Shown one piece after another: positions 1-7,657 of a DNA stretch of 16,187 nt; within the stretch, counting starts at the first letter, position 1; every line of letters begins with the position of its first letter. Source of the stretch: Thermoplasmatales archaeon ex4484_6 (GTDB lineage Archaea > Thermoplasmatota > Penumbrarchaeia > Penumbrarchaeales > Penumbrarchaeaceae). The notes beneath the pieces are model-generated. The model saw only the letters and a list, made by a program, of their open reading frames with translations, was not told the origin of the DNA and did not search any database. The stretch spans positions 1 to 16,187 of the forward strand of contig NJDO01000055.1 in the NCBI GenBank assembly GCA_002254385.1. Direction: 5' to 3'. The position numbers and the translations under genes are program-made.

Positions 1-1297
1 ACCTGACCGAGGACGACCCCTCGATCTCCAGGGTTTCCTCCGGGAGTTCGATGAACAGACCGTCATCCTGGAAATGGAGCATCTCGATCCAACCCTGGAG
101 AGAGGCTATGAGCACCTCGTTCCCCGGCATGTCCGGTGAAACATCCTCCACCTCCACACCGGACAGCTCGAGCTTGACATTGGCGGCCCGGGTCTTCCAT
201 GCAAGATCCGCAATGACATCACCGTCAACTTCCATTATCTGGGTGACCTCATTGTAATATCCGGTGACCATCGCCTCGTCCCCGTCGTGCAGCGGATTGA
301 AATCACCGATCGCCAGTCCTTCGAGAGCGGAGCTCTCGCCGGCGGACGTCTTTGCCTGGAAGATATCCTTTCTCAGGAAGGTCCCGTTGACCTCGTAGAG
401 CATCCTGCACCATCCGGAAAGACCCGCGATCACCAGCTCGTTGCCAGGGTGCCCGGACCAGACGTCCCCGACCCTGACGTTCGCTATGAGATTCTCCTCG
501 TTCCTGAAAAGTGTTCTGTGAACCCATCCGGTCCCGCTGCGGAACACTTCCAGAAGTGCGGAAGCGGTACCCCCCTGATCGTTCCAACTCGAGGTCGTCA
601 CGTAGATCTCCGGCCCCTCCACCGACGGATCCGCATCACCGACATCTATTGCTTTCACCGTATCCGGCAGGGGGATCTCCACGGAAGCGAAACCGCTGCC
701 GTTACGGTACAGGTATCTTAGATACCTGTCGGGGTCCTCCTGATCGTTCAGCATGGATCCAAGCAGTATCTCATCACCGGCTGCCGGATCGATATCGGCA
801 ACGTGTATCTCGAATATCCTGATGGGTTTCCCATCCTTTCCGATCGGCATTGTATAGATGACCTCATCGGTCCAGACATCCCCGGTCCGGTATATTGCAT
901 ACACTTTGCCCGTATATCCTCCCACAAGCATCTCCGGGCCATCCATATCCTCGAGTACGTCCGCCACTGCAAGGTCGAAAAGGCCCTTTTCCGTTCCCTG
1001 GGGGCCTTCCTGTTCCCAGATGGGAACGGCCCTGAACGAGCCGTCCTCTCCGGGATCCAGCATTATCACGTTGCCGGAGAAATCGCAGAAGGCCACCTCC
1101 ACATCCCCGTCCCCGTCGAAATCACCGGCGCCCATTCCCCCCGAGAGGGATCTTGACGAATTGTAGATCCTCTCGGAACCGAAGTATCCTCCCAATTCGC
1201 CCCGTGTCACATCCGAGCCCGAGCCTTGCTCAACAAAGAGAGGACCCGACAGCAGTATGCAAACGGTCAAGAAGCTGATAATGGATCGTCTGGACAA
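1..1297 (-). CDS. Secreted FG-GAP/VCBS-like beta-propeller protein, C-terminus beyond window
   Basis: The reading frame is open from a TTG at 1297 to the left edge (432 codons), so the C-terminus is missing. An in-frame TGA lies just 9 bases upstream and GGTGAGG precedes the TTG at good spacing, so TTG is almost forced as the start. Residues 1-28 form a Sec-type signal peptide (basic MSRRS, hydrophobic core, small residues). The rest repeats a unit of about 54 residues built as hydrophobic-x-G-D-x-(D/N), then G-(D/N/P)-E-hydrophobic, then G-aromatic. The repeat aspartates fall near residues 59, 113, 168, 221, 278, 332 and 385, which matches FG-GAP/VCBS propeller blades. The first blade has an FDGDGDVE calcium-loop-like segment. 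Known relatives are extracellular binding or adhesion proteins; the ligand cannot be told from sequence. It is transcribed divergently from the surface-protein operon at 1400. Confidence 0.85.
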   Translation of the reverse strand, partial: MSRRSIISFLTVCILLSGPLFVEQGSGSDVTRGELGGYFGSERIYNSSRSLSGGMGAGDFDGDGDVEVAFCDFSGNVIMLDPGEDGSFRAVPIWEQEGPQGTEKGLFDLAVADVLEDMDGPEMLVGGYTGKVYAIYRTGDVWTDEVIYTMPIGKDGKPIRIFEIHVADIDPAAGDEILLGSMLNDQEDPDRYLRYLYRNGSGFASVEIPLPDTVKAIDVGDADPSVEGPEIYVTTSSWNDQGGTASALLEVFRSGTGWVHRTLFRNEENLIANVRVGDVWSGHPGNELVIAGLSGWCRMLYEVNGTFLRKDIFQAKTSAGESSALEGLAIGDFNPLHDGDEAMVTGYYNEVTQIMEVDGDVIADLAWKTRAANVKLELSGVEVEDVSPDMPGNEVLIASLQGWIEMLHFQDDGLFIELPEETLEIEGSSSVR

Positions 1298-1332
1298 TAT
1301 TCCTCACCTTGGATCTTCGACCACTTCATCCA

Positions 1333-1342
1333 TTTATATAAG
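1333..1342. promoter_or_regulatory. AT-rich TATA box shared by divergent genes
   Basis: The run TTTATATAAG is nearly symmetric and can serve as an archaeal TATA box on either strand. On the minus strand it lies about 37 bases before the TTG at 1297, giving a short leader. On the plus strand it predicts a start of transcription near 1362-1366, ahead of the operon starting at 1400. No other TATA-like run is seen in the 102-base gap. Confidence 0.6.
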
Positions 1343-1355
1343 TTTTGTTTACCGC

Positions 1356-1369
1356 CGGGAATATTCCCG
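1356..1369. promoter_or_regulatory. Perfect 14-bp palindrome at predicted plus-strand transcription start
   Basis: CGGGAATATTCCCG is its own reverse complement. It sits 16 bases downstream of the TATA box, over the expected transcription start of the three-gene surface operon. A repressor bound here would block initiation, so an operator is plausible. This is inference from position and symmetry only. Confidence 0.4.
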
Positions 1370-1399
1370 CATCCGGATGTTGGATAGTGTACCGGAAGT

Positions 1400-1879
1400 T
1401 TGAAAAAGGACACATACGGATTGTGCCTCAGAAGTCTCAGGAGGGTCACCATAGATTCAACGCTCGGTAAAAGGCTCCTGATAGTGGCCGCAGGTGTCAT
1501 CATACTACTTGCGGGGTGCTCCGTTGCGATATACAGGGAATCACTTGACAGGAAGAAGGTAGCTCTGAGAACGGACAGCCATGAGGCTCCGTCCGTTCTT
1601 GTATCTCTGTACGGGGGAGAGAACGGAGCCCTGTCCTACAGCAGGCTGTATTCCGACCCGTCGCTCGCATCGGACAGTGAGCCTTTCGCGGGGAAGGTGG
1701 CAGAGGTCCGCCTTACCCTTCCGGACGGGTCACAATACGAGATCTTCATTCCATCGGAGAAGGAGTTCGAGGACCATGACAGGACCATCAGCCAGTCCCA
1801 GTCAACACATGTTCCATTGGAGATAGAAACGGGAAGGGTTGTCCCGGCTTTCATGGAGGTGACCCTCTATGACGAATAG
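1400..1879 (+). CDS. Small N-terminally anchored exported protein, lipobox-like, first gene of surface operon
   Basis: I do not recognise this family. As called from TTG at 1400 it has 159 residues. Residues 25-40 are a hydrophobic segment preceded by GKR and ending LLAGC, which fits an archaeal lipoprotein lipobox (Cys40) or a simple N-terminal membrane anchor. About 115 predicted extracellular residues follow, with no recognised domain. The start is uncertain: the TTG has no clear ribosome binding site, whereas AGGAGGG at 1439-1445 sits 5 bases before an in-frame ATA at 1451, which would give a 142-residue protein starting just before the hydrophobic segment. The last 11 bases overlap the next gene, so the three genes are probably co-transcribed and translationally coupled. 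The C-terminal end (MEVTL) resembles a stretch in the next gene product. Confidence 0.65.
   Translation: MKKDTYGLCLRSLRRVTIDSTLGKRLLIVAAGVIILLAGCSVAIYRESLDRKKVALRTDSHEAPSVLVSLYGGENGALSYSRLYSDPSLASDSEPFAGKVAEVRLTLPDGSQYEIFIPSEKEFEDHDRTISQSQSTHVPLEIETGRVVPAFMEVTLYDE
1439..1453 (+). promoter_or_regulatory. Strong Shine-Dalgarno followed by in-frame ATA, possible non-canonical start
   Basis: AGGAGGG ends 5 bases before ATA, which is in frame with the 1400-1879 gene. No ATG, GTG or TTG lies at a suitable distance in that frame. Translation from this ATA would put the hydrophobic anchor at residues 8-23, the usual place for a signal peptide. It may instead be a chance match inside the coding region. 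Confidence 0.35.
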
Positions 1880-2396
1880 ACATCTCGACCTCCGTGGCGA
1901 AGGGGTGGAGAAGACCGCCTACGCGGTATCCGGCAGAGCCGCACTGCTCTCATTTGCCGTTCTTTCCATCTTCGGTCTGCTGGCGGCAGCGATCATCCCC
2001 GAGCTTTCCGGAGGGAGCTCCGATGAAAGGGAGATCATGAGCGGCCGCCCAATGGCGGTCCTCCTCTCCTGCACGATCGATACCATCTCCGTGAAGGACC
2101 GGATCTTCGAGGACCTCGCCGTTCCCGAGGCATACGCAGTTGTCATGGGATCGGAGAACGAGAACATCACGGAACTGGATGGTGTCGTCTCCTCCTACCT
2201 TGATTTCCTGCTGGGTGACGTTCCCTACAGACTCTCCATAAGGACCGGTTCAGGATGGTCAACCGATGCGGAGCATGTCCTGGACAAATCCGGAGAGGAT
2301 GTGAAACCATCAGTCCTGACCAGGATGGAGGTCACCGTGGGGATGGACGGCGGAGAGCCCAGAACCATGATCTTCGAGCTGGAGGTGAAGGAATGA
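1869..2396 (+). CDS. Membrane-anchored surface protein of unknown function, second gene of operon
   Basis: The 175-residue product starts at ATG with GGAGGTGA just upstream, inside the end of the preceding gene. Residues 1-23 are polar and charged, residues 24-43 form one transmembrane helix, and the remaining roughly 130 residues are predicted to be outside the cell. One sequon (NIT) is present in the outer part. The C-terminal region (about 150-172) contains TRMEVTV, a DGGEPRT turn and FELEV. A similar order of strands occurs in the next gene product (TEVRMELEL, DGSGEGMART, FSVNTV), so the two may share a domain. The stop codon overlaps the next start as ATGA. I do not recognise the family; a minor pilin-like or pseudopilin-like subunit is possible but unproven. 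Confidence 0.75.
   Translation: MTNRHLDLRGEGVEKTAYAVSGRAALLSFAVLSIFGLLAAAIIPELSGGSSDEREIMSGRPMAVLLSCTIDTISVKDRIFEDLAVPEAYAVVMGSENENITELDGVVSSYLDFLLGDVPYRLSIRTGSGWSTDAEHVLDKSGEDVKPSVLTRMEVTVGMDGGEPRTMIFELEVKE
2381..2388 (+). promoter_or_regulatory. Ribosome binding site that sets the start of the 930-residue protein
   Basis: GGAGGTGA lies 4 bases before the ATG at 2393. It fixes the start there rather than at GTG/ATG-like codons up to 138 bases upstream in the same frame, which would add an arginine-rich tail overlapping the previous gene. Confidence 0.7.
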
Positions 2397-5185
2397 AGAG
2401 GGATGCGGGGGGAATTGTTCTTGCCATTTCCGTTGTCATTTCGCTGATGGCCTCCTCCGCGGTGATCGTCTACTCGATGGGAGGGGGCGAGGAAACGGAG
2501 AGCCCCCCCGATATGCAGCCCTTCATCGGAAGCCTTGCATCCCTGACCCGCGGGAGCATGAACGCATTCTCCAACAGGTCCGCTGCTTCCGCCGGTGCCG
2601 CCCTCCGCGAATCACTGCCGGCATGGGTCGAGATGTCGGACCCGCTGATAAGGGGATACACGGCCGTATTGAAAGAATCGAGCGTCAACGTTACGGAGAT
2701 CAAGATCCCCGCCGGTATACCACTGCCTCCGCCGAACATCGAGAAAGATGACGGCGGCATATCCCCCAACTCCCTGATGCTGGGCAGCACGGGATCATGG
2801 CCCGTCATACCATGTATCAGAACAGAGGTCCGGATGGAGCTGGAGCTGATACCATCCGACGGCAGCGGAGAGGGAATGGCCCGTACCGTATCCTTCTCTG
2901 TAAATACGGTGGATCCGGAAAGGGCCCTGGATGCGCTGATCTCCCTCATGGAGAAGGATTCCGGGGGATGGTACTCGGGCCTTGCAAGGGATGTGGAGTA
3001 CATGTTGAACGCCCTGGTCCGTTCAAGGGTGAAGATGAAGGTGGGCACCTCCTTCACCGATACGTACCTCCATCTCCTCAACGAGGGGGATGTGGAGCTT
3101 GCGGTCAACCTTGCCATAGCTTATCGCATCTTTCGATGGACTGGTTCGAAACCGGTCACTCTCACGGAAGAGGTGGATTCGTTCTTCTCGGACCAGATGC
3201 CGGAGGCGGTGATGAACCCGTCCGGGGCGAGACAGTGGGGTGAGGCCGAGAAGGACAATTTCAACGATTACATCTCGAGATCCCACGGGGAGACCCGGAG
3301 GAGAAGCATCACCGACATGATGAGCATTATAGAGGATTTCTCCCATACGGATCCTGCTGACCTGTTCCTCAGATATCTTTACATGGACAGGGTGTCCGGG
3401 GGGAACATGGACCCCCTGGATCTCGAAGGACCCCTTGAAGAGAACAGGCTCCTAAACCCGAGACAGCCGGGCGACAGGGTGGACCCGTTCGCGCTTGAAC
3501 ATCACACCCGGTACCCCGATTCCCGGGGGATCCGGATAGAGACTTTACCGGGCACTCCCGATGACCGGGACATGATCATACCCGAAATGGATACCCGATA
3601 CATCGTTTCGGGACGGGACCTTTCCGTTTCCGGGATACATTCGTTCGACGCTCTCTATACCAATGCCAATCTGTCCTTCACGGACAGCGATCTGGTCGCG
3701 TACGGGAACTCATCCTTCTCCAACCTGTCAACCGTTACAAGATGCGGTGCAATTCCGCCTCCGACCAAACCCCCTTCACACGATTACCGGATCGAATGGA
3801 ACCTGGAGTTGGAGGGCTCGTACCGGCTGAACGCAACGAACCGGGGCTGGTCGGGAAGCGATCCCTTCCCGGGATACGTCGACAGGAAGATCAGCTTCTC
3901 CTTCCCGGTGCGGATATTCACGGGTACGGGAAGGCTCTTCGACGAGAACTTCCCGGGACTGCGGAACATCAATACGGGCAGGCAGTTCTATACACCCATA
4001 TCCACCGGATGGGTGATCACCCCGGTGGCAAATGCCACGGAGTTCTTCGAGTCCCTTGTATGGCAGAAGCTGAGAGGGGCCTTCCAACCTCTCACGTCAC
4101 TTGCAAGGACCGCCGGATGGTCCCTTGACATGACGGAAGGTGCGGACAGGAGGATCCGCATGCACGCGGCAGCGATGGGCGCCCTGTCCTCCCTGGAGGA
4201 ATGGAACTCCGCATACGGTTCCGGGACCCGAACCCTCATGTACGATCTCTACCTGAACAACATCAAGAGGCCCGGGATCGATCCCGGAGATATCGGCCCC
4301 ATCATAATCGACGGACACAGGCTGTCGATCTCCTATTCGCCGTCCAGGGACAGGATGGAGATCACCTCCCACCTTCCGGAAGGGAGCGTGACCTTCAGAC
4401 TGTGGCCGCTTTCCGGAGGGGAGCTGAAGACGGATGCGATACTGCACCTTTCCCCCGAGGTCCGCATGGAGCTCGACATATCCGACGGTACCTTCGCCCT
4501 CTTCGGCAGCATGGATGGCATGGAGGTGTCCGAGGGGTCCTCCATTCCCAGGGCACCCGACGATGATGTTTGGAAGATGCTGGGAGAGGGGACGGCCCTT
4601 TATTCCGCATCCTTCGAGAGGAACATATCCTCTCCCGTCTCCCTGTTCTCGGGACCCGACCGCATCCCGAACAGCATTGACGGGAACGCCTCGATAAGGA
4701 TCTTGGTCAGGGGAGATGTGGATATGGAGAGGATCCTGAATGACCCCATCAGGGAGGAGGACCCCCTCTCGTGTCTTGTCGATCTCGCCGAGAGATACGA
4801 GGGGGAGGATGTCTATCTGGGTGTCATGGCCCGAATCCGCACATCCGCAGGGGAGCTCGAGAGGAGCATGATATTCACCCCCATGACGGTGGACATGCTG
4901 CCGGACCTTGTCAGCTCGGGATCGATGAACATCATGATGAACGCCCTTGTCTCAACGACGAATGTCGCTTCACTTCGCATTTCCGGAACGGACATGCTGA
5001 TCGTGGAGTCCGCTCCCTTCCCGGCTGCAGGGATGCGGGACAGCAGCATGCCACTTCTGTCCGCTGTGATCCATTTCCGTGAGAACGGTGATGCTGGCAT
5101 AAATTACTTCAACACCGTCTGGCACGATGCACCCGATGGCGGATGGTCGATAGTGAACGAGAACGCACCGTCTCCCCTATGGTGA
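2393..5185 (+). CDS. Large exported protein with pilin-like N-terminus, unknown function
   Basis: The product has 930 residues. It opens with MKRDAGG, then about 20 hydrophobic residues (8-27). This layout resembles archaeal class III (type IV pilin) signal peptides, where a PibD-type peptidase would cut after the charged GG-like site; a plain signal anchor is the alternative. The remaining roughly 900 residues carry at least eight Asn-X-Ser/Thr sequons and no second obvious membrane segment, so the bulk is predicted to be extracellular. I cannot assign any domain. Early on, around residues 130-175, lies a strand-turn-strand block resembling the C-terminus of the preceding protein. It is coupled to that gene by an ATGA overlap and is the last gene of the operon. 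Its end overlaps the convergent purB gene by 9 bases. A large minor-pilin or pseudopilin-like tip protein is a possibility only. Confidence 0.8.
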   Translation: MKRDAGGIVLAISVVISLMASSAVIVYSMGGGEETESPPDMQPFIGSLASLTRGSMNAFSNRSAASAGAALRESLPAWVEMSDPLIRGYTAVLKESSVNVTEIKIPAGIPLPPPNIEKDDGGISPNSLMLGSTGSWPVIPCIRTEVRMELELIPSDGSGEGMARTVSFSVNTVDPERALDALISLMEKDSGGWYSGLARDVEYMLNALVRSRVKMKVGTSFTDTYLHLLNEGDVELAVNLAIAYRIFRWTGSKPVTLTEEVDSFFSDQMPEAVMNPSGARQWGEAEKDNFNDYISRSHGETRRRSITDMMSIIEDFSHTDPADLFLRYLYMDRVSGGNMDPLDLEGPLEENRLLNPRQPGDRVDPFALEHHTRYPDSRGIRIETLPGTPDDRDMIIPEMDTRYIVSGRDLSVSGIHSFDALYTNANLSFTDSDLVAYGNSSFSNLSTVTRCGAIPPPTKPPSHDYRIEWNLELEGSYRLNATNRGWSGSDPFPGYVDRKISFSFPVRIFTGTGRLFDENFPGLRNINTGRQFYTPISTGWVITPVANATEFFESLVWQKLRGAFQPLTSLARTAGWSLDMTEGADRRIRMHAAAMGALSSLEEWNSAYGSGTRTLMYDLYLNNIKRPGIDPGDIGPIIIDGHRLSISYSPSRDRMEITSHLPEGSVTFRLWPLSGGELKTDAILHLSPEVRMELDISDGTFALFGSMDGMEVSEGSSIPRAPDDDVWKMLGEGTALYSASFERNISSPVSLFSGPDRIPNSIDGNASIRILVRGDVDMERILNDPIREEDPLSCLVDLAERYEGEDVYLGVMARIRTSAGELERSMIFTPMTVDMLPDLVSSGSMNIMMNALVSTTNVASLRISGTDMLIVESAPFPAAGMRDSSMPLLSAVIHFRENGDAGINYFNTVWHDAPDGGWSIVNENAPSPLW

Positions 5186-6523
5186 CCTCACGATCTCCAG
5201 TACCCGATCCACCCTCTCCGCGGCCTTGCCCGTGTAGGTCGAGGGGTCAAGAAGGGACGCAAGCTCCTCTCTCGAAAGGAGCTCCGCAACACCATCCCGG
5301 TCTATTAGTGCCTGAACGTAATCCTTTCCATCGTAATGCTCCATTGCAGCCTTTCTGGTGAGCTCGTGGGCCTTCTGCCGGCCCATCCCCTTCCTGCACA
5401 GGGCCATGATGACCGCCTCCGCCATGATGACCGGACCCGCATTATCAAGATTCTTCCTTATTCTGTTCCTGTCCACGACGAGGCCGGACATGACAGCGGT
5501 CATCTTGTAGACAATCTCGTCCGCAAGAATAAGGGCATGGGGAAGCACGAATCTCTCGGATGAAGAGTTGGACAGGTCCCTCTCGTTCCACTGGACCCCG
5601 TTCTCGAATTCCGGGATCAGGAATCCCCTCAGGGTCCTTGAGAGACCGGTAATGTTCTCGCACATGATCGGGTTCCTCTTGTGGGACATCGTGGAGGAGC
5701 CCACCTGCTTGAGGGCATCGAACGGTTCCGCAAGCTCTCCTATCTCGGGCCTCTGAAGGGTCCTCACCTCCGTTGCCATCTTCTCGATGGTCACGGAGAG
5801 ATTGGCCAGGGCGGAGAGCATCTCTATCATCCTGTCCCTCTGCACAATCTGTGTGGCGGCCTCCTCCACTCCCAATCCGAGCTCCCGCATCACATATTCC
5901 TCTATCTCGAAGGCCCGGTCACCCAGGGCAGCGGAGGTGCCCACGGCGCCGGACATCTTTCCCACAAGGAGACGCGGCCTGAGCTCCTTCAGTCTCTGCC
6001 TGTGCCTGTGGACCTCCAGGAGCCATACAGCCAGCTTGAACCCGAGCGTGATGGGTATGGCATACTGGCCGTGCGTCCTTCCGACCATGACAAGGTCCCT
6101 GTGAAGCGACGCCTTCTCCGAAAGGGCATCCATGAGGGATGCAATCCCTCCGTCGAGCAGGTCAAGGGCATCCCTCATCTGGAGAGCCAGGGCAGTGTCC
6201 ACGATGTCGTAGGATGTTGCGCCCAGATGGATGTACCTTCCCGCTTCACCGGTGCATGCTTCCGAGAATGCATGGACTATGGCCATTATATCGTGCTTGA
6301 TGTCGGACTCGATCTCCTCTATCCTCTCCATGCTCACATGCTCGAGGGTGGCCTTCCTGGTTATCTCCTCGGCGGCCTCTTCCGGAATATTGCCCACGCT
6401 GGCATGGGCCCTCGCCAGGGCCGCCTCCACCTCCAGACATCTGTTTATCCTTGCGGAATGACTCATTATCTCCTTCATCTCTTTCCGGCCATACCTGTAA
6501 TCGAGCGGACATACGGCTTCCAT
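5177..6523 (-). CDS. purB: Adenylosuccinate lyase
   Basis: PurB splits SAICAR to AICAR and adenylosuccinate to AMP, each with release of fumarate, in cytoplasmic purine synthesis. The 448-residue product has the family's usual length. It shows the fumarate lyase superfamily signature GSSTMSHKRNP (about 275-285) with the flexible catalytic-serine loop, GRTHGQ (about 148-153) with the conserved Thr-His, and LGATSYDIVDT (about 100-110). The start at ATG 6523 is supported by GGTGAG at good spacing and by MEAVCPLDYRYG, the expected family N-terminus. A 41-residue upstream extension in the same frame has no support. It lies 94 bases downstream of pncC, in the same direction as nadM-pncC. A palindrome in that gap may be its own control site. 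Its stop codon overlaps the end of the convergent surface operon. Confidence 0.96.
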   Translation of the reverse strand: MEAVCPLDYRYGRKEMKEIMSHSARINRCLEVEAALARAHASVGNIPEEAAEEITRKATLEHVSMERIEEIESDIKHDIMAIVHAFSEACTGEAGRYIHLGATSYDIVDTALALQMRDALDLLDGGIASLMDALSEKASLHRDLVMVGRTHGQYAIPITLGFKLAVWLLEVHRHRQRLKELRPRLLVGKMSGAVGTSAALGDRAFEIEEYVMRELGLGVEEAATQIVQRDRMIEMLSALANLSVTIEKMATEVRTLQRPEIGELAEPFDALKQVGSSTMSHKRNPIMCENITGLSRTLRGFLIPEFENGVQWNERDLSNSSSERFVLPHALILADEIVYKMTAVMSGLVVDRNRIRKNLDNAGPVIMAEAVIMALCRKGMGRQKAHELTRKAAMEHYDGKDYVQALIDRDGVAELLSREELASLLDPSTYTGKAAERVDRVLEIVRSP

Positions 6524-6552
6524 GGAAGGCTCACCTACCTTGGAGATAGAGT

Positions 6553-6566
6553 ATGCAAAATTGCAT
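6553..6566. promoter_or_regulatory. Inverted repeat ATGCAA-AA-TTGCAT upstream of purB
   Basis: Two perfect 6-base arms with a 2-base centre lie 30 bases before the purB start codon, in an AT-rich patch that could overlap a weak promoter on the minus strand. It is a candidate operator or promoter element for purB. Support is position and symmetry only. Confidence 0.35.
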
Positions 6567-6617
6567 GATAACGTTGTCGCATGCTGCCGGGCAGGGGATA
6601 TCTCTTCAAGATACCGC

Positions 6618-7106
6618 TCATTCAACTGAAGAGAGGGATAGGGCATGACCGAAAAGCATCCCCAGAGCCCTGTCCGAAACTTCCTTCTTGAACCCCTTTC
6701 TGGAAAGCCCCCCTAGGAGGAAACCCTCCACGTGAGGGGGGGACCCCCTCTCCTTCACACCGATGAACACCGTCCCCACCGGTTTGGCATCCGTCCCACC
6801 TTCCGGTCCCGCGATCCCCGTTACAGAAAGGGACAGATCGGAGCCGAATAACCTCTCAACACCCTCGACCATCTCCCGGGCACACTCCATGGATACGGCA
6901 CCATGGGCGTCGATGGTCTCATTTGCCACGCCCAGGATGTCCTTCTTCACATCGTTGGAATAGGCTATCACCGAACCCATGAAGCAGGATGATGCACCAC
7001 TTACATCCGTGATGGCGGAGGAGATGAAACCTCCGGTGCATGATTCCGCACATGCCATTGTGAGTCCGTTCCCGGAACATAATGATATCAGTTGGCTCCA
7101 GCTCAC
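6618..7106 (-). CDS. pncC: Nicotinamide-nucleotide amidohydrolase (CinA C-terminal domain family)
   Basis: This family hydrolyses NMN to nicotinate mononucleotide and ammonia, recycling NMN in the pyridine nucleotide cycle. The 162-residue protein is a stand-alone CinA C-terminal domain; the N-terminal domain found in bacterial CinA is absent. Visible hallmarks are AESCTGG (residues 20-26) with the conserved serine region, and VTGIAGPEGGT followed by KPVGTVFIG in the second half. The GTG start at 7106 lies 2 bases after the nadM stop and puts about 19 residues before AESCTGG, as is normal for the family. There is no strong ribosome binding site, so translation is probably coupled to nadM. Its partner in the pathway is encoded immediately upstream. 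Confidence 0.93.
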   Translation of the reverse strand: MSWSQLISLCSGNGLTMACAESCTGGFISSAITDVSGASSCFMGSVIAYSNDVKKDILGVANETIDAHGAVSMECAREMVEGVERLFGSDLSLSVTGIAGPEGGTDAKPVGTVFIGVKERGSPPHVEGFLLGGLSRKGFKKEVSDRALGMLFGHALSLSSVE

Positions 7107-7108
7107 GT

Positions 7109-7627
7109 TCAGGACCTGTCCCCCCTTTCGGACAGCTCCTTCATCCGGCGCACCCCATCAAGTTCCGTTATGATGCGAACCACGACAGGAGGGACCAGAA
7201 CCTCCCAGTCCTCTCCCTCCACCATCATGCGTCTTATCCTTACCCCCGAGAGAACGTTCCTGTCCACCAGTGGGGTGGACCTGACCTCGAATCCCTTCTC
7301 CCGAAAGAGCATCGCGGTCAGGGCGTTGTTGGAATAGACGACATCTATCCCGGGTATGTAAGAGAGAACATGGTCGGCCCAGATGGAATACCGGTTCACA
7401 TCCCTCACGGGAACAACGGTGACCCGTTCGCCCCATCCGAGCTCCCTGCACGTTCCAAGAAGCATTTCCATCCTCTCCCCCGCCGTGAACGGATCCTTCA
7501 ATGTATGGGAGCTCTCCGCGGACCCTATGACAACCACAAGTTCATCCACGTCCTTCATTGCGGCTTCCATTATCGATATATGACCGTTGTGAAGGGGCTG
7601 GAACCTTCCGATGAAGAGGCCTCTCAT
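7109..7627 (-). CDS. nadM: Archaeal-type nicotinamide-nucleotide adenylyltransferase
   Basis: NadM transfers AMP from ATP to NMN to form NAD. The 172-residue length and sequence fit the archaeal family. GRFQPLHNGH (residues 7-16) holds the HxGH nucleotidyltransferase signature, and SGVRIR (127-132) matches the ISGTxIR-type phosphate-binding motif near the C-terminus. The start is ATG 7627, with only a weak AAGG nearby. It heads an operon with pncC (2-base gap), and possibly purB. The enzyme consumes NMN while PncC deamidates it, so the pair acts on one shared metabolite. The upstream gap contains a perfect palindrome at 7658-7673. Confidence 0.96.
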   Translation of the reverse strand: MRGLFIGRFQPLHNGHISIMEAAMKDVDELVVVIGSAESSHTLKDPFTAGERMEMLLGTCRELGWGERVTVVPVRDVNRYSIWADHVLSYIPGIDVVYSNNALTAMLFREKGFEVRSTPLVDRNVLSGVRIRRMMVEGEDWEVLVPPVVVRIITELDGVRRMKELSERGDRS

Positions 7628-7657
7628 GCCTTATCGATACATCGATGGATATTTCAG

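Noticed and set aside
303..972. Two short minus-strand open frames within the left-edge gene
   Set aside because: They are in other frames than the propeller repeats, which run unbroken from 1297 to the edge.
2255..2392. N-terminal extension of the 930-residue surface protein by 46 residues
   Set aside because: The extension is arginine- and glycine-rich, overlaps the previous gene out of frame and would bury the signal sequence. GGAGGTGA before 2393 marks the true start.
5681..6568. A 295-codon plus-strand open frame across purB
   Set aside because: It lies antisense to the clearly recognisable adenylosuccinate lyase, has no family resemblance and no start signals. It is a by-product of codon bias.
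6524..6646. A 41-residue N-terminal extension of PurB
   Set aside because: The family N-terminus aligns with the ATG at 6523, which has a good ribosome binding site. The extension crosses the palindrome and has no supporting signals.
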